Below, piece after piece: positions 1 to 7,714 of a DNA stretch of 64,000 bases. The notes beneath the pieces are model-generated. The model was given only the letters and a program-made list of their open reading frames with translations, was not told the DNA's origin and did not search any database. Location: contig NZ_AP023257.1 of the NCBI RefSeq assembly GCF_016756595.1, positions 6,154,001 through 6,218,000 of the forward strand, given 5' to 3'. Within the stretch, counting starts at the first letter, position 1; every line of letters starts with the position of its first letter. This DNA comes from Mesorhizobium sp. L-2-11. Lineage in GTDB: Bacteria; Pseudomonadota; Alphaproteobacteria; Rhizobiales; Rhizobiaceae. The position numbers were made by a program, and so were the translations under genes.

Positions 1-238
1 GCGCGCCACGCAATCCGCACCTCTGCTGTCTTCAAAACGATAGGCAACCATTGGCGGACTGGTTCCGCCATAGGGTCGGTCATCCCGTGCGTAGGCCCAC
101 AACCAGGCTTTCGTGGTTTTCCCGGAACCAGGGGCAAGGGTGGGCAAGGTCGTCTCGTCGGCGAAGACCCTTTCGCCCTCCTTGATGCGCTCCAGTATGT
201 AATCAGCAAGCATCTGCAGCTCGAAGCCCAGATGCCCC
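1..238 (-). mobile_element. IS66-family element, outer copy, left segment (interrupted; continues off window)
   Basis: This stretch matches the middle of the IS66 transposase tnpC in the copy at 45254-47783 and is read on the minus strand. It is the far side of an IS66 copy split by a second IS66 at 239-2768; the other part is 2769-4391. The remaining roughly 0.7 kb of this copy, including its other end, lies before the window. The last eight bases, GATGCCCC at 231-238, are the target duplication made by the inner insertion. Confidence 0.93.
231..238. repeat. 8-bp target-site duplication of inner IS66 (left copy)
   Basis: GATGCCCC occurs immediately before the inner element's first base (GTAAGCG...) and again at 2769-2776 immediately after its last base. 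Eight base pairs is the usual IS66-family duplication. Confidence 0.95.
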
Positions 239-294
239 GTAAGCGCGTAGGCGTCCCCACGTAGCGTGCAGGCGGTTGATCGCTCATTTTCAGC

Positions 295-702
295 ATGAAT
301 CATGCGGAGAATCCTATGAGCGACAGTATGAGCCATCATCGAACATTCGAGATTTTGACGGCGGAGCCTGTGCCGTCCCGACGCAAGCCGCGCCATCGGT
401 CGGACGAAGAGAAGGCACGGCTTGTCGCCGAAGCGTTCTCGCCAGGGGGCAATGTCTCGGCGGTTGCGCGTTCCGAGGGGCTGGACCCCTCGCAGCTCTA
501 TGCGTGGCGCCGCAAGGCGCTTTCGTCGGGCATGGTTGCGCCACTGACGGAGGGAGCGAGCAAGCCGGCGAAGTTCACGCGCTTTGAAGCGGTGGGCAGC
601 GACACGGTGGAAATCGTCATTGGCGACGCAGTGGTGCGCGCCGGCGGCGATGTCGATCCCGATCGCCTGGCGAGGATCATCCGCGCGGTTCGTAAGGCAT
701 GA
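295..702 (+). CDS. tnpA: IS66 accessory protein TnpA
   Basis: A 135-residue protein with a helix-turn-helix of the type found in IS66 TnpA: the stretch around residues 35-75 (SDEEKARLVAEAFSPGG, then SQLYAWRRKAL) resembles the HTH that binds element ends. It is the first gene of the element. Its stop overlaps the tnpB start (ATGA at 699), so the two are probably translationally coupled. A second in-frame ATG at 316 could be the true start. TnpA is needed together with TnpB and TnpC for IS66 transposition, though its exact role is not settled. A copy with the same protein sequence lies at 47320-47727. Confidence 0.9.
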   Translation: MNHAENPMSDSMSHHRTFEILTAEPVPSRRKPRHRSDEEKARLVAEAFSPGGNVSAVARSEGLDPSQLYAWRRKALSSGMVAPLTEGASKPAKFTRFEAVGSDTVEIVIGDAVVRAGGDVDPDRLARIIRAVRKA

Positions 703-1043
703 TCGCTTCCGGTGTGGTGGTTTACGTGTCGTGCCAGCCGGTCGACTTCCGCAAGGGCGCGGCATCTTTGATGGCGCTGGTCAGGGATGGCGGCCTGGAC
801 CCATTCTCGGGGGCACTTCACGTATTCCGTTCGAAGCGTGCGGACCGGGTTCGCATCGTGTGGTGGGACGGCAGCGGGGTTTGTCTTTATTCGAAGACTC
901 TGGAAGATCACAGCTTCTGCTGGCCGGGGATATCGGCCGCGCGCATGCGTCTCGACCACGCCCAGTTGATGGCGCTTCTGGCCGGACTGGACTGGAAAAA
1001 GATTCGTCCGGCCAGGGTCAGGCGGCCGTTATCGACGGGCTGA
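699..1043 (+). CDS. tnpB: IS66 accessory protein TnpB (IS66 Orf2)
   Basis: The 114-residue protein has the standard IS66 Orf2 features: an early VDFRKGAASLMALV segment, a central SKRADRVRIVWWDGSG segment and a C-terminal lysine/arginine-rich tail. Length is normal for the family. It overlaps tnpA by four bases (ATGA) and is followed after about 67 bp by tnpC. It is required for transposition of IS66-type elements; no catalytic activity is assigned. Copies with the same protein sequence are present at 3587-3931 and 46979-47323. Confidence 0.92.
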   Translation: MIASGVVVYVSCQPVDFRKGAASLMALVRDGGLDPFSGALHVFRSKRADRVRIVWWDGSGVCLYSKTLEDHSFCWPGISAARMRLDHAQLMALLAGLDWKKIRPARVRRPLSTG

Positions 1044-1110
1044 AACCGGCCTGCGGCAAGATGAATCATGCGGCTGGAACGGTTGGGAAAGCGGCTGTTT
1101 TTGTGCTCTG

Positions 1111-2760
1111 TTGCTTGCCATGGTTCTACCGGGTCTTGCCCTTCCCGACGACGTTGATGCGCTGAAGGCGATGATCCTTTCCATGGCTCGCGAGCAGGCT
1201 GCAAGCGAGGCCCGGATCGCAGTCGCCGACGCTCGGATCGCAGCATCTGAGGCGGAGGTCGCCCGGCTGAAAGCTGTCGAGAAAAGCGCCAGCGAGCGGA
1301 TCGCCAATCTCACGTCAATCCTGAAAGTTTTACAGCGCACGCAACATGGCACGCGTTCCGAGCGGCTACGCCTGGCCATCGACGACGAGCAGGCCTCCTT
1401 TGCCTTCGAAGAGGTCGAGACCGGCCTTTCGGAAATCCGGAGCGAACTCGACCGCGCGGTCGGGAACAAGCCGAAGCGCGCCCCGCGTCCGCGCAAGGGC
1501 TTTGCTGCCCACCTCGAACGCATCGAGGAGGTCGTCGAGCCGGAAATCCCGGCCGACTGCGAGGGGCTTGAAAAGGTTCTGATCGGCGAGGATCGATCCG
1601 AGCGGCTGGACGTCGTGCCGCCGAAGTTCCAGGTCATCGTCACGCGCCGTCCCAAATACGCCTTCCGGGGCCGTGACGGCGTGGTCCAGGCTCTGGCGCC
1701 GGCGCACATCATCGAAAGCGGGCTGCCGACGGAGCGGCTGCTCGCCTATATCGCCGTCTCCAAATACGCCGACGGCCTCCCGCTTTATCGGCAGGAGGCG
1801 ATCTATCTGCGCGACGGCGTCGAGATCAGCCGGTCGTTGATGGCGCAGTGGATGGGGCATCTGGGCTTCGAGCTGCAGATGCTTGCTGATTACATACTGG
1901 AGCGCATCAAGGAGGGCGAAAGGGTCTTCGCCGACGAGACGACCTTGCCCACCCTTGCCCCTGGTTCCGGGAAAACCACGAAAGCCTGGTTGTGGGCCTA
2001 CGCACGGGATGACCGACCCTATGGCGGAACCAGTCCGCCAATGGTTGCCTATCGTTTTGAAGACAGCAGAGGTGCGGATTGCGTGGCGCGCCACCTCGCC
2101 GGATTCAGCGGTATCCTGCAAGTGGATGGCTACTCGGCCTATACCAACCTGGTCAAGGCACGGGCCAAAGCCGGCAGCAATGAAACAATCCGGCTCGCCG
2201 GGTGCTGGGCTCACCTGCGGCGCAAATTCTACGACCTGCACATCAGCGGGGTCTCGCAGGCCGCGACGGATTCGATCATCGCCATGACCGAATTGTGGAA
2301 GGTCGAGGACGAGGTCCGCGGCAAGGATGCCGGAAGCCGCGCCGCGCTACGTCAGGAAAAGTCCGTGGCCATTGTCGCGAGCCTCTTCGATCTATGGGAA
2401 GCGGAACTGGGCAAGGTCTCCGGAAAATCCAAGACCGCCGAGGCGATCCGCTACGCGCTCACCCGGCGGGAGGCGCTGGAACGCTTTCTGATGGACGGTC
2501 GCATCGAAATCGACTCCAATATCGTCGAGCGTGCAATCAGGCCCCAGACGATCACGCGAAAGAATAGTCTATTCGCCGGCAGCCACGGCGGTGGACGAAC
2601 CTGGGCGACGGTAGCCACCTTGCTGCAAACCTGCAAAATGAACAGCGTCGATCCGCTCGACTGGCTCTCGCAGACCTTGACCCGCATCGCTCAAGGCTGG
2701 CCGGCATCCGAAATCGAAATGCTCATGCCTTGGAACTTTAGGCCTGACGTTATCGGCTGA
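1111..2760 (+). CDS. tnpC: IS66 transposase TnpC
   Basis: A 549-residue transposase. The N-terminal 100 residues are strongly helical with repeated Ala/Glu/Arg heptads, typical of the IS66 leucine-zipper region. The core carries the family's DDE residues, including the FADETTLP segment (first Asp), the LQVDGYSAYTNL segment (second Asp) and the region near SNIVERAIRPQTITRKNSLF (final Glu). The reading frame is intact in this inner copy and ends just before the right terminal repeat. This is the only complete tnpC in the first 5 kb, because the outer copy is interrupted. It could therefore act in trans on the other copies. Confidence 0.93.
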   Translation: MLAMVLPGLALPDDVDALKAMILSMAREQAASEARIAVADARIAASEAEVARLKAVEKSASERIANLTSILKVLQRTQHGTRSERLRLAIDDEQASFAFEEVETGLSEIRSELDRAVGNKPKRAPRPRKGFAAHLERIEEVVEPEIPADCEGLEKVLIGEDRSERLDVVPPKFQVIVTRRPKYAFRGRDGVVQALAPAHIIESGLPTERLLAYIAVSKYADGLPLYRQEAIYLRDGVEISRSLMAQWMGHLGFELQMLADYILERIKEGERVFADETTLPTLAPGSGKTTKAWLWAYARDDRPYGGTSPPMVAYRFEDSRGADCVARHLAGFSGILQVDGYSAYTNLVKARAKAGSNETIRLAGCWAHLRRKFYDLHISGVSQAATDSIIAMTELWKVEDEVRGKDAGSRAALRQEKSVAIVASLFDLWEAELGKVSGKSKTAEAIRYALTRREALERFLMDGRIEIDSNIVERAIRPQTITRKNSLFAGSHGGGRTWATVATLLQTCKMNSVDPLDWLSQTLTRIAQGWPASEIEMLMPWNFRPDVIG

Positions 2761-2768
2761 CCGCTTAC

Positions 2769-2776
2769 GATGCCCC
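2769..2776. repeat. 8-bp target-site duplication of inner IS66 (right copy)
   Basis: GATGCCCC, identical to 231-238, directly abuts the right end of the inner IS66. Confidence 0.95.
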
Positions 2777-3519
2777 ATCCACTGCGCCATCAACGACCGG
2801 CTGATCTCGACGCCGTCGCGCAGATAGATCGCCTCCTGCCGATAAAGCGGGAGGCCGTCGGCGTATTTGGAGACGGCGATATAGGCGAGCAGCCGCTCCG
2901 TCGGCAGCCCGCTTTCGATGATGTGCGCCGGCGCCAGAGCCTGGACCACGCCGTCACGGCCCCGGAAGGCGTATTTGGGACGGCGCGTGACGATGACCTG
3001 GAACTTCGGCGGCACGACGTCCAGCCGCTCGGATCGATCCTCGCCGATCAGAACCTTTTCAAGCCCCTCGCAGTCGGCCGGGATTTCCGGCTCGACGACC
3101 TCCTCGATGCGTTCGAGGTGGGCAGCAAAGCCCTTGCGCGGACGCGGGGCGCGCTTCGGCTTGTTCCCGACCGCGCGGTCGAGTTCGCTCCGGATTTCCG
3201 AAAGGCCGGTCTCGACCTCTTCGAAGGCAAAGGAGGCCTGCTCGTCGTCGATGGCCAGGCGTAGCCGCTCGGAACGCGTGCCATGTTGCGTGCGCTGTAA
3301 AACTTTCAGGATTGACGTGAGATTGGCGATCCGCTCGCTGGCGCTTTTCTCGACAGCTTTCAGCCGGGCGACCTCCGCCTCAGATGCTGCGATCCGAGCG
3401 TCGGCGACTGCGATCCGGGCCTCGCTTGCAGCCTGCTCGCGAGCCATGGAAAGGATCATCGCCTTCAGCGCATCAACGTCGTCGGGAAGGGCAAGACCCG
3501 GTAGAACCATGGCAAGCAA
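2769..3519 (-). pseudogene. tnpC: IS66 tnpC, N-terminal part, interrupted by inner IS66
   Basis: It encodes the first about 250 residues of the same transposase as the inner copy, from the start at 3519 to the insertion point after the QWMGH segment. Translation then runs into the right end of the inner element and stops soon after. The rest of the gene resumes at 238-1 and continues outside the window. The catalytic part is separated from the N-terminus, so this copy cannot make a working TnpC. Confidence 0.92.
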
Positions 3520-3586
3520 CAGAGCACAAAAACAGCCGCTTTCCCAACCGTTCCAGCCGCATGATTCATCTTGCCGCAGGCCGGTT

Positions 3587-3931
3587 TCAGCCCGTCGATA
3601 ACGGCCGCCTGACCCTGGCCGGACGAATCTTTTTCCAGTCCAGTCCGGCCAGAAGCGCCATCAACTGGGCGTGGTCGAGACGCATGCGCGCGGCCGATAT
3701 CCCCGGCCAGCAGAAGCTGTGATCTTCCAGAGTCTTCGAATAAAGACAAACCCCGCTGCCGTCCCACCACACGATGCGAACCCGGTCCGCACGCTTCGAA
3801 CGGAATACGTGAAGTGCCCCCGAGAATGGGTCCAGGCCGCCATCCCTGACCAGCGCCATCAAAGATGCCGCGCCCTTGCGGAAGTCGACCGGCTGGCACG
3901 ACACGTAAACCACCACACCGGAAGCGATCAT
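3587..3931 (-). CDS. tnpB: IS66 accessory protein TnpB (outer copy)
   Basis: A 114-residue IS66 Orf2 protein with the same sequence as the product of 699-1043. The frame is intact, but its partner tnpC is interrupted. Its start overlaps the stop of tnpA (3928) as in the other copies. Confidence 0.9.
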   Translation of the reverse strand: MIASGVVVYVSCQPVDFRKGAASLMALVRDGGLDPFSGALHVFRSKRADRVRIVWWDGSGVCLYSKTLEDHSFCWPGISAARMRLDHAQLMALLAGLDWKKIRPARVRRPLSTG

Positions 3932-4335
3932 GCCTTACGAACCGCGCGGATGATCCTCGCCAGGCGATCGGGATCGACATCGCCGCCGGCGCGCACCACT
4001 GCGTCGCCAATGACGATTTCCACCGTGTCGCTGCCCACCGCTTCAAAGCGCGTGAACTTCGCCGGCTTGCTCGCTCCCTCCGTCAGTGGCGCAACCATGC
4101 CCGACGAAAGCGCCTTGCGGCGCCACGCATAGAGCTGCGAGGGGTCCAGCCCCTCGGAACGCGCAACCGCCGAGACATTGCCCCCTGGCGAGAACGCTTC
4201 GGCGACAAGCCGTGCCTTCTCTTCGTCCGACCGATGGCGCGGCTTGCGTCGGGACGGCACAGGCTCCGCCGTCAAAATCTCGAATGTTCGATGATGGCTC
4301 ATACTGTCGCTCATAGGATTCTCCGCATGATTCAT
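3928..4335 (-). CDS. tnpA: IS66 accessory protein TnpA (outer copy)
   Basis: A 135-residue HTH protein with the same sequence as the product of 295-702. It is the first gene of the outer IS66 copy and lies about 56 bp inside the terminal repeat at 4391. The frame is intact. Confidence 0.88.
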   Translation of the reverse strand: MNHAENPMSDSMSHHRTFEILTAEPVPSRRKPRHRSDEEKARLVAEAFSPGGNVSAVARSEGLDPSQLYAWRRKALSSGMVAPLTEGASKPAKFTRFEAVGSDTVEIVIGDAVVRAGGDVDPDRLARIIRAVRKA

Positions 4336-4365
4336 GCTGAAAATGAGCGATCAACCGCCTGCACG

Positions 4366-6507
4366 CTACGTGGGGACGCCTACGCGCTTACCATCGGCAA
4401 GCAGGGTGACACGGTTGACCGCACCTGATATCACCCGCTCGACCGTCGGCTTGCCGTATCCTAGGAATTTCGTGACCGTTGCCCTGCGCCGCCGCCATTG
4501 TTTCGTGCCCGGCGGTGGATAAGAGGCGTCCAGCAAGGTACCGGCATCGCCCCACTGGGAGCCGTGCACCAGCAATGCTTTCGTGGCGAGAGCCGCCCGT
4601 TTGAAATCCCGCAGGCTGACCCCGTCTTCGGCCAGCACCTCCTCAAGAGCGTCGACAATCTGGATACCCGAACGCGTTACGAGAGCTGCTGCGTTGCTCG
4701 TACCGGTCGAGCGACGGGTACGCGTAACAGATCCTGCCGAAGGGTCGGGTGCTGCCGTCTCCAGGCCAATGTGTCCGATCTCGTCCGGCCAGACGAGGTG
4801 CCCATCGGCGTGATCGGCCGCCCTTGCGACCTGCCGACCTCCAATGTCCACAATATCCGGCTTGAGTGAACGGTTGATCCCGGGGCCGATCGCCGATCCG
4901 AGATTTGGAACGCCAATCGGCGCGAACGGGTCGATAGTGTCCGAAGGGCAGGCGCCCGCCCCGTCCGCATGCACGGCACCCACGCTTAGGACATTCATGG
5001 CCTCGGCAGGGCTGAGCAGACCGCGAATGCCCTTGCTTGCCTCGACCGCACGAATGAGCGCGATCTGTCGTTCCAGGGGCGAAGCTGCGTTGAACGATGC
5101 CTGATCCGGATATCCGGAGGGAAACCGTGCTGTTATATTTCCGGCGCTGACGACGAACAGGATGCCGTATTTGTGCGATAGCCAGTCAAGCAGTCGCGCC
5201 CAGGGAGTTGGCCGACGCACGAAAGGCCCTTCTGCGTCACAGATCGAGTGATTGATGATCAGGACATCGGGCCCCGCCGGCCCAGCCTGCTGGTGCTCGT
5301 CCTTCAGGGCAAAGACCGCCCGATAGATGATGCCGATAGGAAGAAGGTCCTGGTGCGTACGCTCGTCATTGAGATGCTGGGGTGCGGCCAGGACGGGAAC
5401 CGCCTTGAGGCTTCTCGTCAGTGGCGCCTCTCCATTTGCTAGATCGCCGTGGATGATCAGGGAAGCAATCGCAGTACCATGATATCGCCGAGCGACGGGA
5501 ACCCAGGCGCTCGACACGTCAACCTCGATGACATCCACCCGCCCATCCAGAAGGCGGTGGTTCTGCATTGGGTATCCATCCAGGATCGCGGCCACCGCGG
5601 GACGCAGTCCGTCATTTGTGCCCTCACGCAGGCTAGTCACCGCAGAATCCGGCTCGGAGAGGGGCCTGGTGGCGTATAGCGACTGGGGACGGATCGACAT
5701 GATCGGGTCGGCATTGGCCAAGCGCCCGGTGCGGGAACTAATCGCGCTAGCCTGTTGGGCCGGGACCTCAATCAGTGCCACTTGGTACCGGATGGGCTCG
5801 ATCGTCACGAAATCGACAATCCGGCCACCCACCGCTGAAAGAATGCCCTCGAGCGCCTGCTTCGCATTCTTGCGGAGTTCCTCGTTCTCGTGGAACCACA
5901 GATCGAGTTCAAGCCGCACCGGCGCCTGCGGATCCTTCGCGAGACGGCGGTGGATGAAGAACTGGGTGGCCGGTTCAACCCTGTCAGAAGCATTCCACAC
6001 CCGGATTTTGGAAAGGTAGCCGAATATTTTCCACCAATCCTTTTCGTCTTCGCGAGGCGATAGCTTCGACTCGAACCGCCGCCACATGGCAAGCAGCTGG
6101 CGCATGCCGTTTTCGGTCGGCATGGTGAGGTAGAGGCGAGACATAGCGGAGTCGGCATCTCCCGCGTCGTCCTGGTCCGCATCGTCATCGGTGACAGGGT
6201 CGGGGTCTGAGCCGACATAGTCCTCGGTCAGCCACTCGAATCTAAGCTGCTCGGCGGCCGCAACGAACCGCTCGACCGGACCGATGGTTTCGAACACCAA
6301 GGCACGTTCGGGAGAAGCGAACGCTGCATTCGTGGTTGCCCCAGCTTCTAGTGATTCCTTTAGGAGGGCGATGCCCGGAGCCAGCCTCCTGGATTGTTCC
6401 TCAGAGGAGCGAGCCCTCGGGAAGCGAGCCTTTCGGCTCCCCTTTAAGCGCTTGAGCACGTTTTCGCTTCGGCGAATGCGTATGATCGGCCGGTCTACTA
6501 TCTTCAG
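4366..6507 (-). CDS. Subtilisin-like (S8) serine protease, C-terminus replaced by IS66
   Basis: The catalytic triad of the subtilase family is visible: Asp in AAILDGYP, His in RYHGTAIASL and Ser in STGTSNAAAL, with the oxyanion Asn in VVSAGN. About 300 residues of non-catalytic sequence precede the protease domain and contain a very acidic patch (DPDPVTDDDADQDD). No signal peptide is visible, so it probably acts in the cytoplasm. The gene overlaps an AAA+ ATPase upstream. The start is unclear: homology-like sequence begins at DRPIIRIR, and the nearest codon is CTG at 6507; an ATG lies at 6576. The last residues are read from IS66 sequence, so the native C-terminus is lost. A protease paired with an AAA+ unfoldase-like partner suggests regulated proteolysis, possibly in a conflict system; that role is inference. 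Confidence 0.8.
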   Translation of the reverse strand: MKIVDRPIIRIRRSENVLKRLKGSRKARFPRARSSEEQSRRLAPGIALLKESLEAGATTNAAFASPERALVFETIGPVERFVAAAEQLRFEWLTEDYVGSDPDPVTDDDADQDDAGDADSAMSRLYLTMPTENGMRQLLAMWRRFESKLSPREDEKDWWKIFGYLSKIRVWNASDRVEPATQFFIHRRLAKDPQAPVRLELDLWFHENEELRKNAKQALEGILSAVGGRIVDFVTIEPIRYQVALIEVPAQQASAISSRTGRLANADPIMSIRPQSLYATRPLSEPDSAVTSLREGTNDGLRPAVAAILDGYPMQNHRLLDGRVDVIEVDVSSAWVPVARRYHGTAIASLIIHGDLANGEAPLTRSLKAVPVLAAPQHLNDERTHQDLLPIGIIYRAVFALKDEHQQAGPAGPDVLIINHSICDAEGPFVRRPTPWARLLDWLSHKYGILFVVSAGNITARFPSGYPDQASFNAASPLERQIALIRAVEASKGIRGLLSPAEAMNVLSVGAVHADGAGACPSDTIDPFAPIGVPNLGSAIGPGINRSLKPDIVDIGGRQVARAADHADGHLVWPDEIGHIGLETAAPDPSAGSVTRTRRSTGTSNAAALVTRSGIQIVDALEEVLAEDGVSLRDFKRAALATKALLVHGSQWGDAGTLLDASYPPPGTKQWRRRRATVTKFLGYGKPTVERVISGAVNRVTLLADGKRVGVPT

Positions 6508-7483
6508 CCCCCCCCCGAATTGACCGTTTCCGCCGGAGCTTGGCCAGACCTTCAAGCAGCGCTTGGTCGGCGGCAAGTTTTCCGCGAGACAAAACGACCT
6601 TCCTTCTCACGTCTAAAGTGAAGGCTTCGATATCCGAGAAATTCAGACCGTTCAATGTGCGTACGAATTTTTCCTCAATAAAGGCAATAGAGTCACCGTA
6701 GTCTTTCCGGAGCCGATGAAACCACTGGGATATTTCCTGCGGACGTGGAAGTGGCACGTCCACTCGAAGCTCGAAGCGCCTCCACACGGCACGGTCCAAG
6801 AGCTCGGGGTGATTGGTGGCGCACACAATCACGCAGTTCGTGGGTATCGCATCCATTTGCAACAGAAGCGAACTCACGACGCGCTTGATTTCTCCGGTCT
6901 CCTGGGTATCGCCCCGTTCCTTGCCAACCGTGTCGAATTCGTCGAAAAACACCACGCAGGACTGCCCGGCGACAAAATCAGTGAGCCGGCGAAGGCGGGA
7001 TGCGGTCTCGCCGAGATAGCTGGCGATAAGTCCGTCATACCGGACGACATAAAATGGCAGCCGCAGCTCGTGCGAGAGTATTTCAGCGAGACTTGTCTTG
7101 CCCGTCCCGGGCGGCCCGACCAACAGCACCTTATGCCGCGGCTCGAGACCGTGGGACCGCAACAATCCGATTTCCGAATACTCGTCAATGAATTCCTGGA
7201 TTTCCCCCGACGTCTCCGGTGCCAGGACGAGATCCTTGAGCCTACGGCTCGGCTTGAGCTCGACCAGTGCGTCACTCAATTCTGGCGGGATGGCGTATTC
7301 ACGCATTCTCGGCGCACTGGACCTCTTCCTACGATCTGCGTCGATCGCGTCGACTAGTCGCTCAGCGATTCCGTTCTGTTGTTGGGCCCGCGCCTCGGCG
7401 ACAAGCGCCTGAAGCGGCAGCGAGGCACGGTCGCTGGAAAAGCCAAGATCGTCATCCTTCCGTGCGATGCCGGTTCGCGCCAT
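6401..7483 (-). CDS. AAA+ ATPase paired with subtilase
   Basis: A single AAA+ module: Walker A GPPGTGKTS near residue 120, Walker B VVFFDEFD, sensor-1 CATNHPELLD and an arginine-finger-like RRFE. An N-terminal region of about 80 residues and a basic C-terminus flank it. ATG at 7483 was chosen because GGAAGG precedes it at normal spacing; an earlier in-frame ATG at 7591 has no such signal. The 3' end overlaps the downstream protease by about 100 bases across a run of nine G (6508-6516). One G more would stop this protein at a TGA next to the protease start, and one fewer would fuse the two. ATPases of this FtsH/CDC48-like type usually remodel or feed protein substrates. Partnership with the protease is inferred from the overlap. 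Confidence 0.82.
   Translation of the reverse strand: MARTGIARKDDDLGFSSDRASLPLQALVAEARAQQQNGIAERLVDAIDADRRKRSSAPRMREYAIPPELSDALVELKPSRRLKDLVLAPETSGEIQEFIDEYSEIGLLRSHGLEPRHKVLLVGPPGTGKTSLAEILSHELRLPFYVVRYDGLIASYLGETASRLRRLTDFVAGQSCVVFFDEFDTVGKERGDTQETGEIKRVVSSLLLQMDAIPTNCVIVCATNHPELLDRAVWRRFELRVDVPLPRPQEISQWFHRLRKDYGDSIAFIEEKFVRTLNGLNFSDIEAFTLDVRRKVVLSRGKLAADQALLEGLAKLRRKRSIRGGAEDSRPADHTHSPKRKRAQALKGEPKGSLPEGSLL
6508..6516. repeat. Homopolymer run of nine C (G on coding strand) in the ATPase/protease overlap
   Basis: Nine consecutive C lie exactly where the AAA+ frame and the subtilase frame cross. Nine bases keep two overlapping frames, eight join them in one frame, and ten put a TGA stop (GGC TGA) at the end of the ATPase. 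Such runs are prone to slippage. Confidence 0.9.
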
Positions 7484-7714
7484 TGTTCCGTTACCTTCCG
7501 CGCTCGACTCGTCCCCAATGCGGCGCTGTTTCCCATTAATGATAAGCCAATTGGCAACCAGCGCCAGAGGCAGGGTGCAAAAAGCTGCCACTCTCCTGAC
7601 GATCCTATTGTCATTCGAAGCCCGTTAACGTTCGGTTTTGAGGCTGCCACGACGGTTCAAAGGTGACACGGTTTCGATGAGACGTGCAGTACCTCCTTTC
7701 ACGCCGCGCCGCCA

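Larger units (their letters stand above)
239..2768 (+). mobile_element. Complete IS66-family insertion sequence (inner copy, 2530 bp)
   Basis: The element runs from GTAAGCGCGTAGGCG to ...CAGCCGATAACG read inward from the right, so both ends begin GTAAGCG. It carries the three IS66 genes tnpA, tnpB and tnpC in order. It is flanked by a perfect 8-bp duplication and lies inside tnpC of a second IS66 copy in opposite orientation. The stretches I compared are identical to the copy at 45254-47783, and both are 2530 bp, which points to recent movement. Confidence 0.95.
2769..4391 (-). mobile_element. IS66-family element, outer copy, right segment
   Basis: This holds the tnpA-tnpB end of an IS66 copy on the minus strand, ending at GTAAGCGCGTAGG (read leftward from 4391). 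Its tnpC is cut by the inner IS66. The end at 4391 lies inside a subtilase gene and removes that gene's C-terminus. The 8 bases next to it are CATCGGCA; the matching copy should lie off the left edge. Confidence 0.93.

Noticed and set aside
1366-2241. Long minus-strand open frame inside IS66
   Set aside because: Antisense shadow of tnpC in GC-rich DNA; the same frame appears in every IS66 copy.
2569-3519. A distinct 316-residue minus-strand protein
   Set aside because: It is outer IS66 tnpC running into the end of the inner IS66; the last 60 residues are antisense element sequence.
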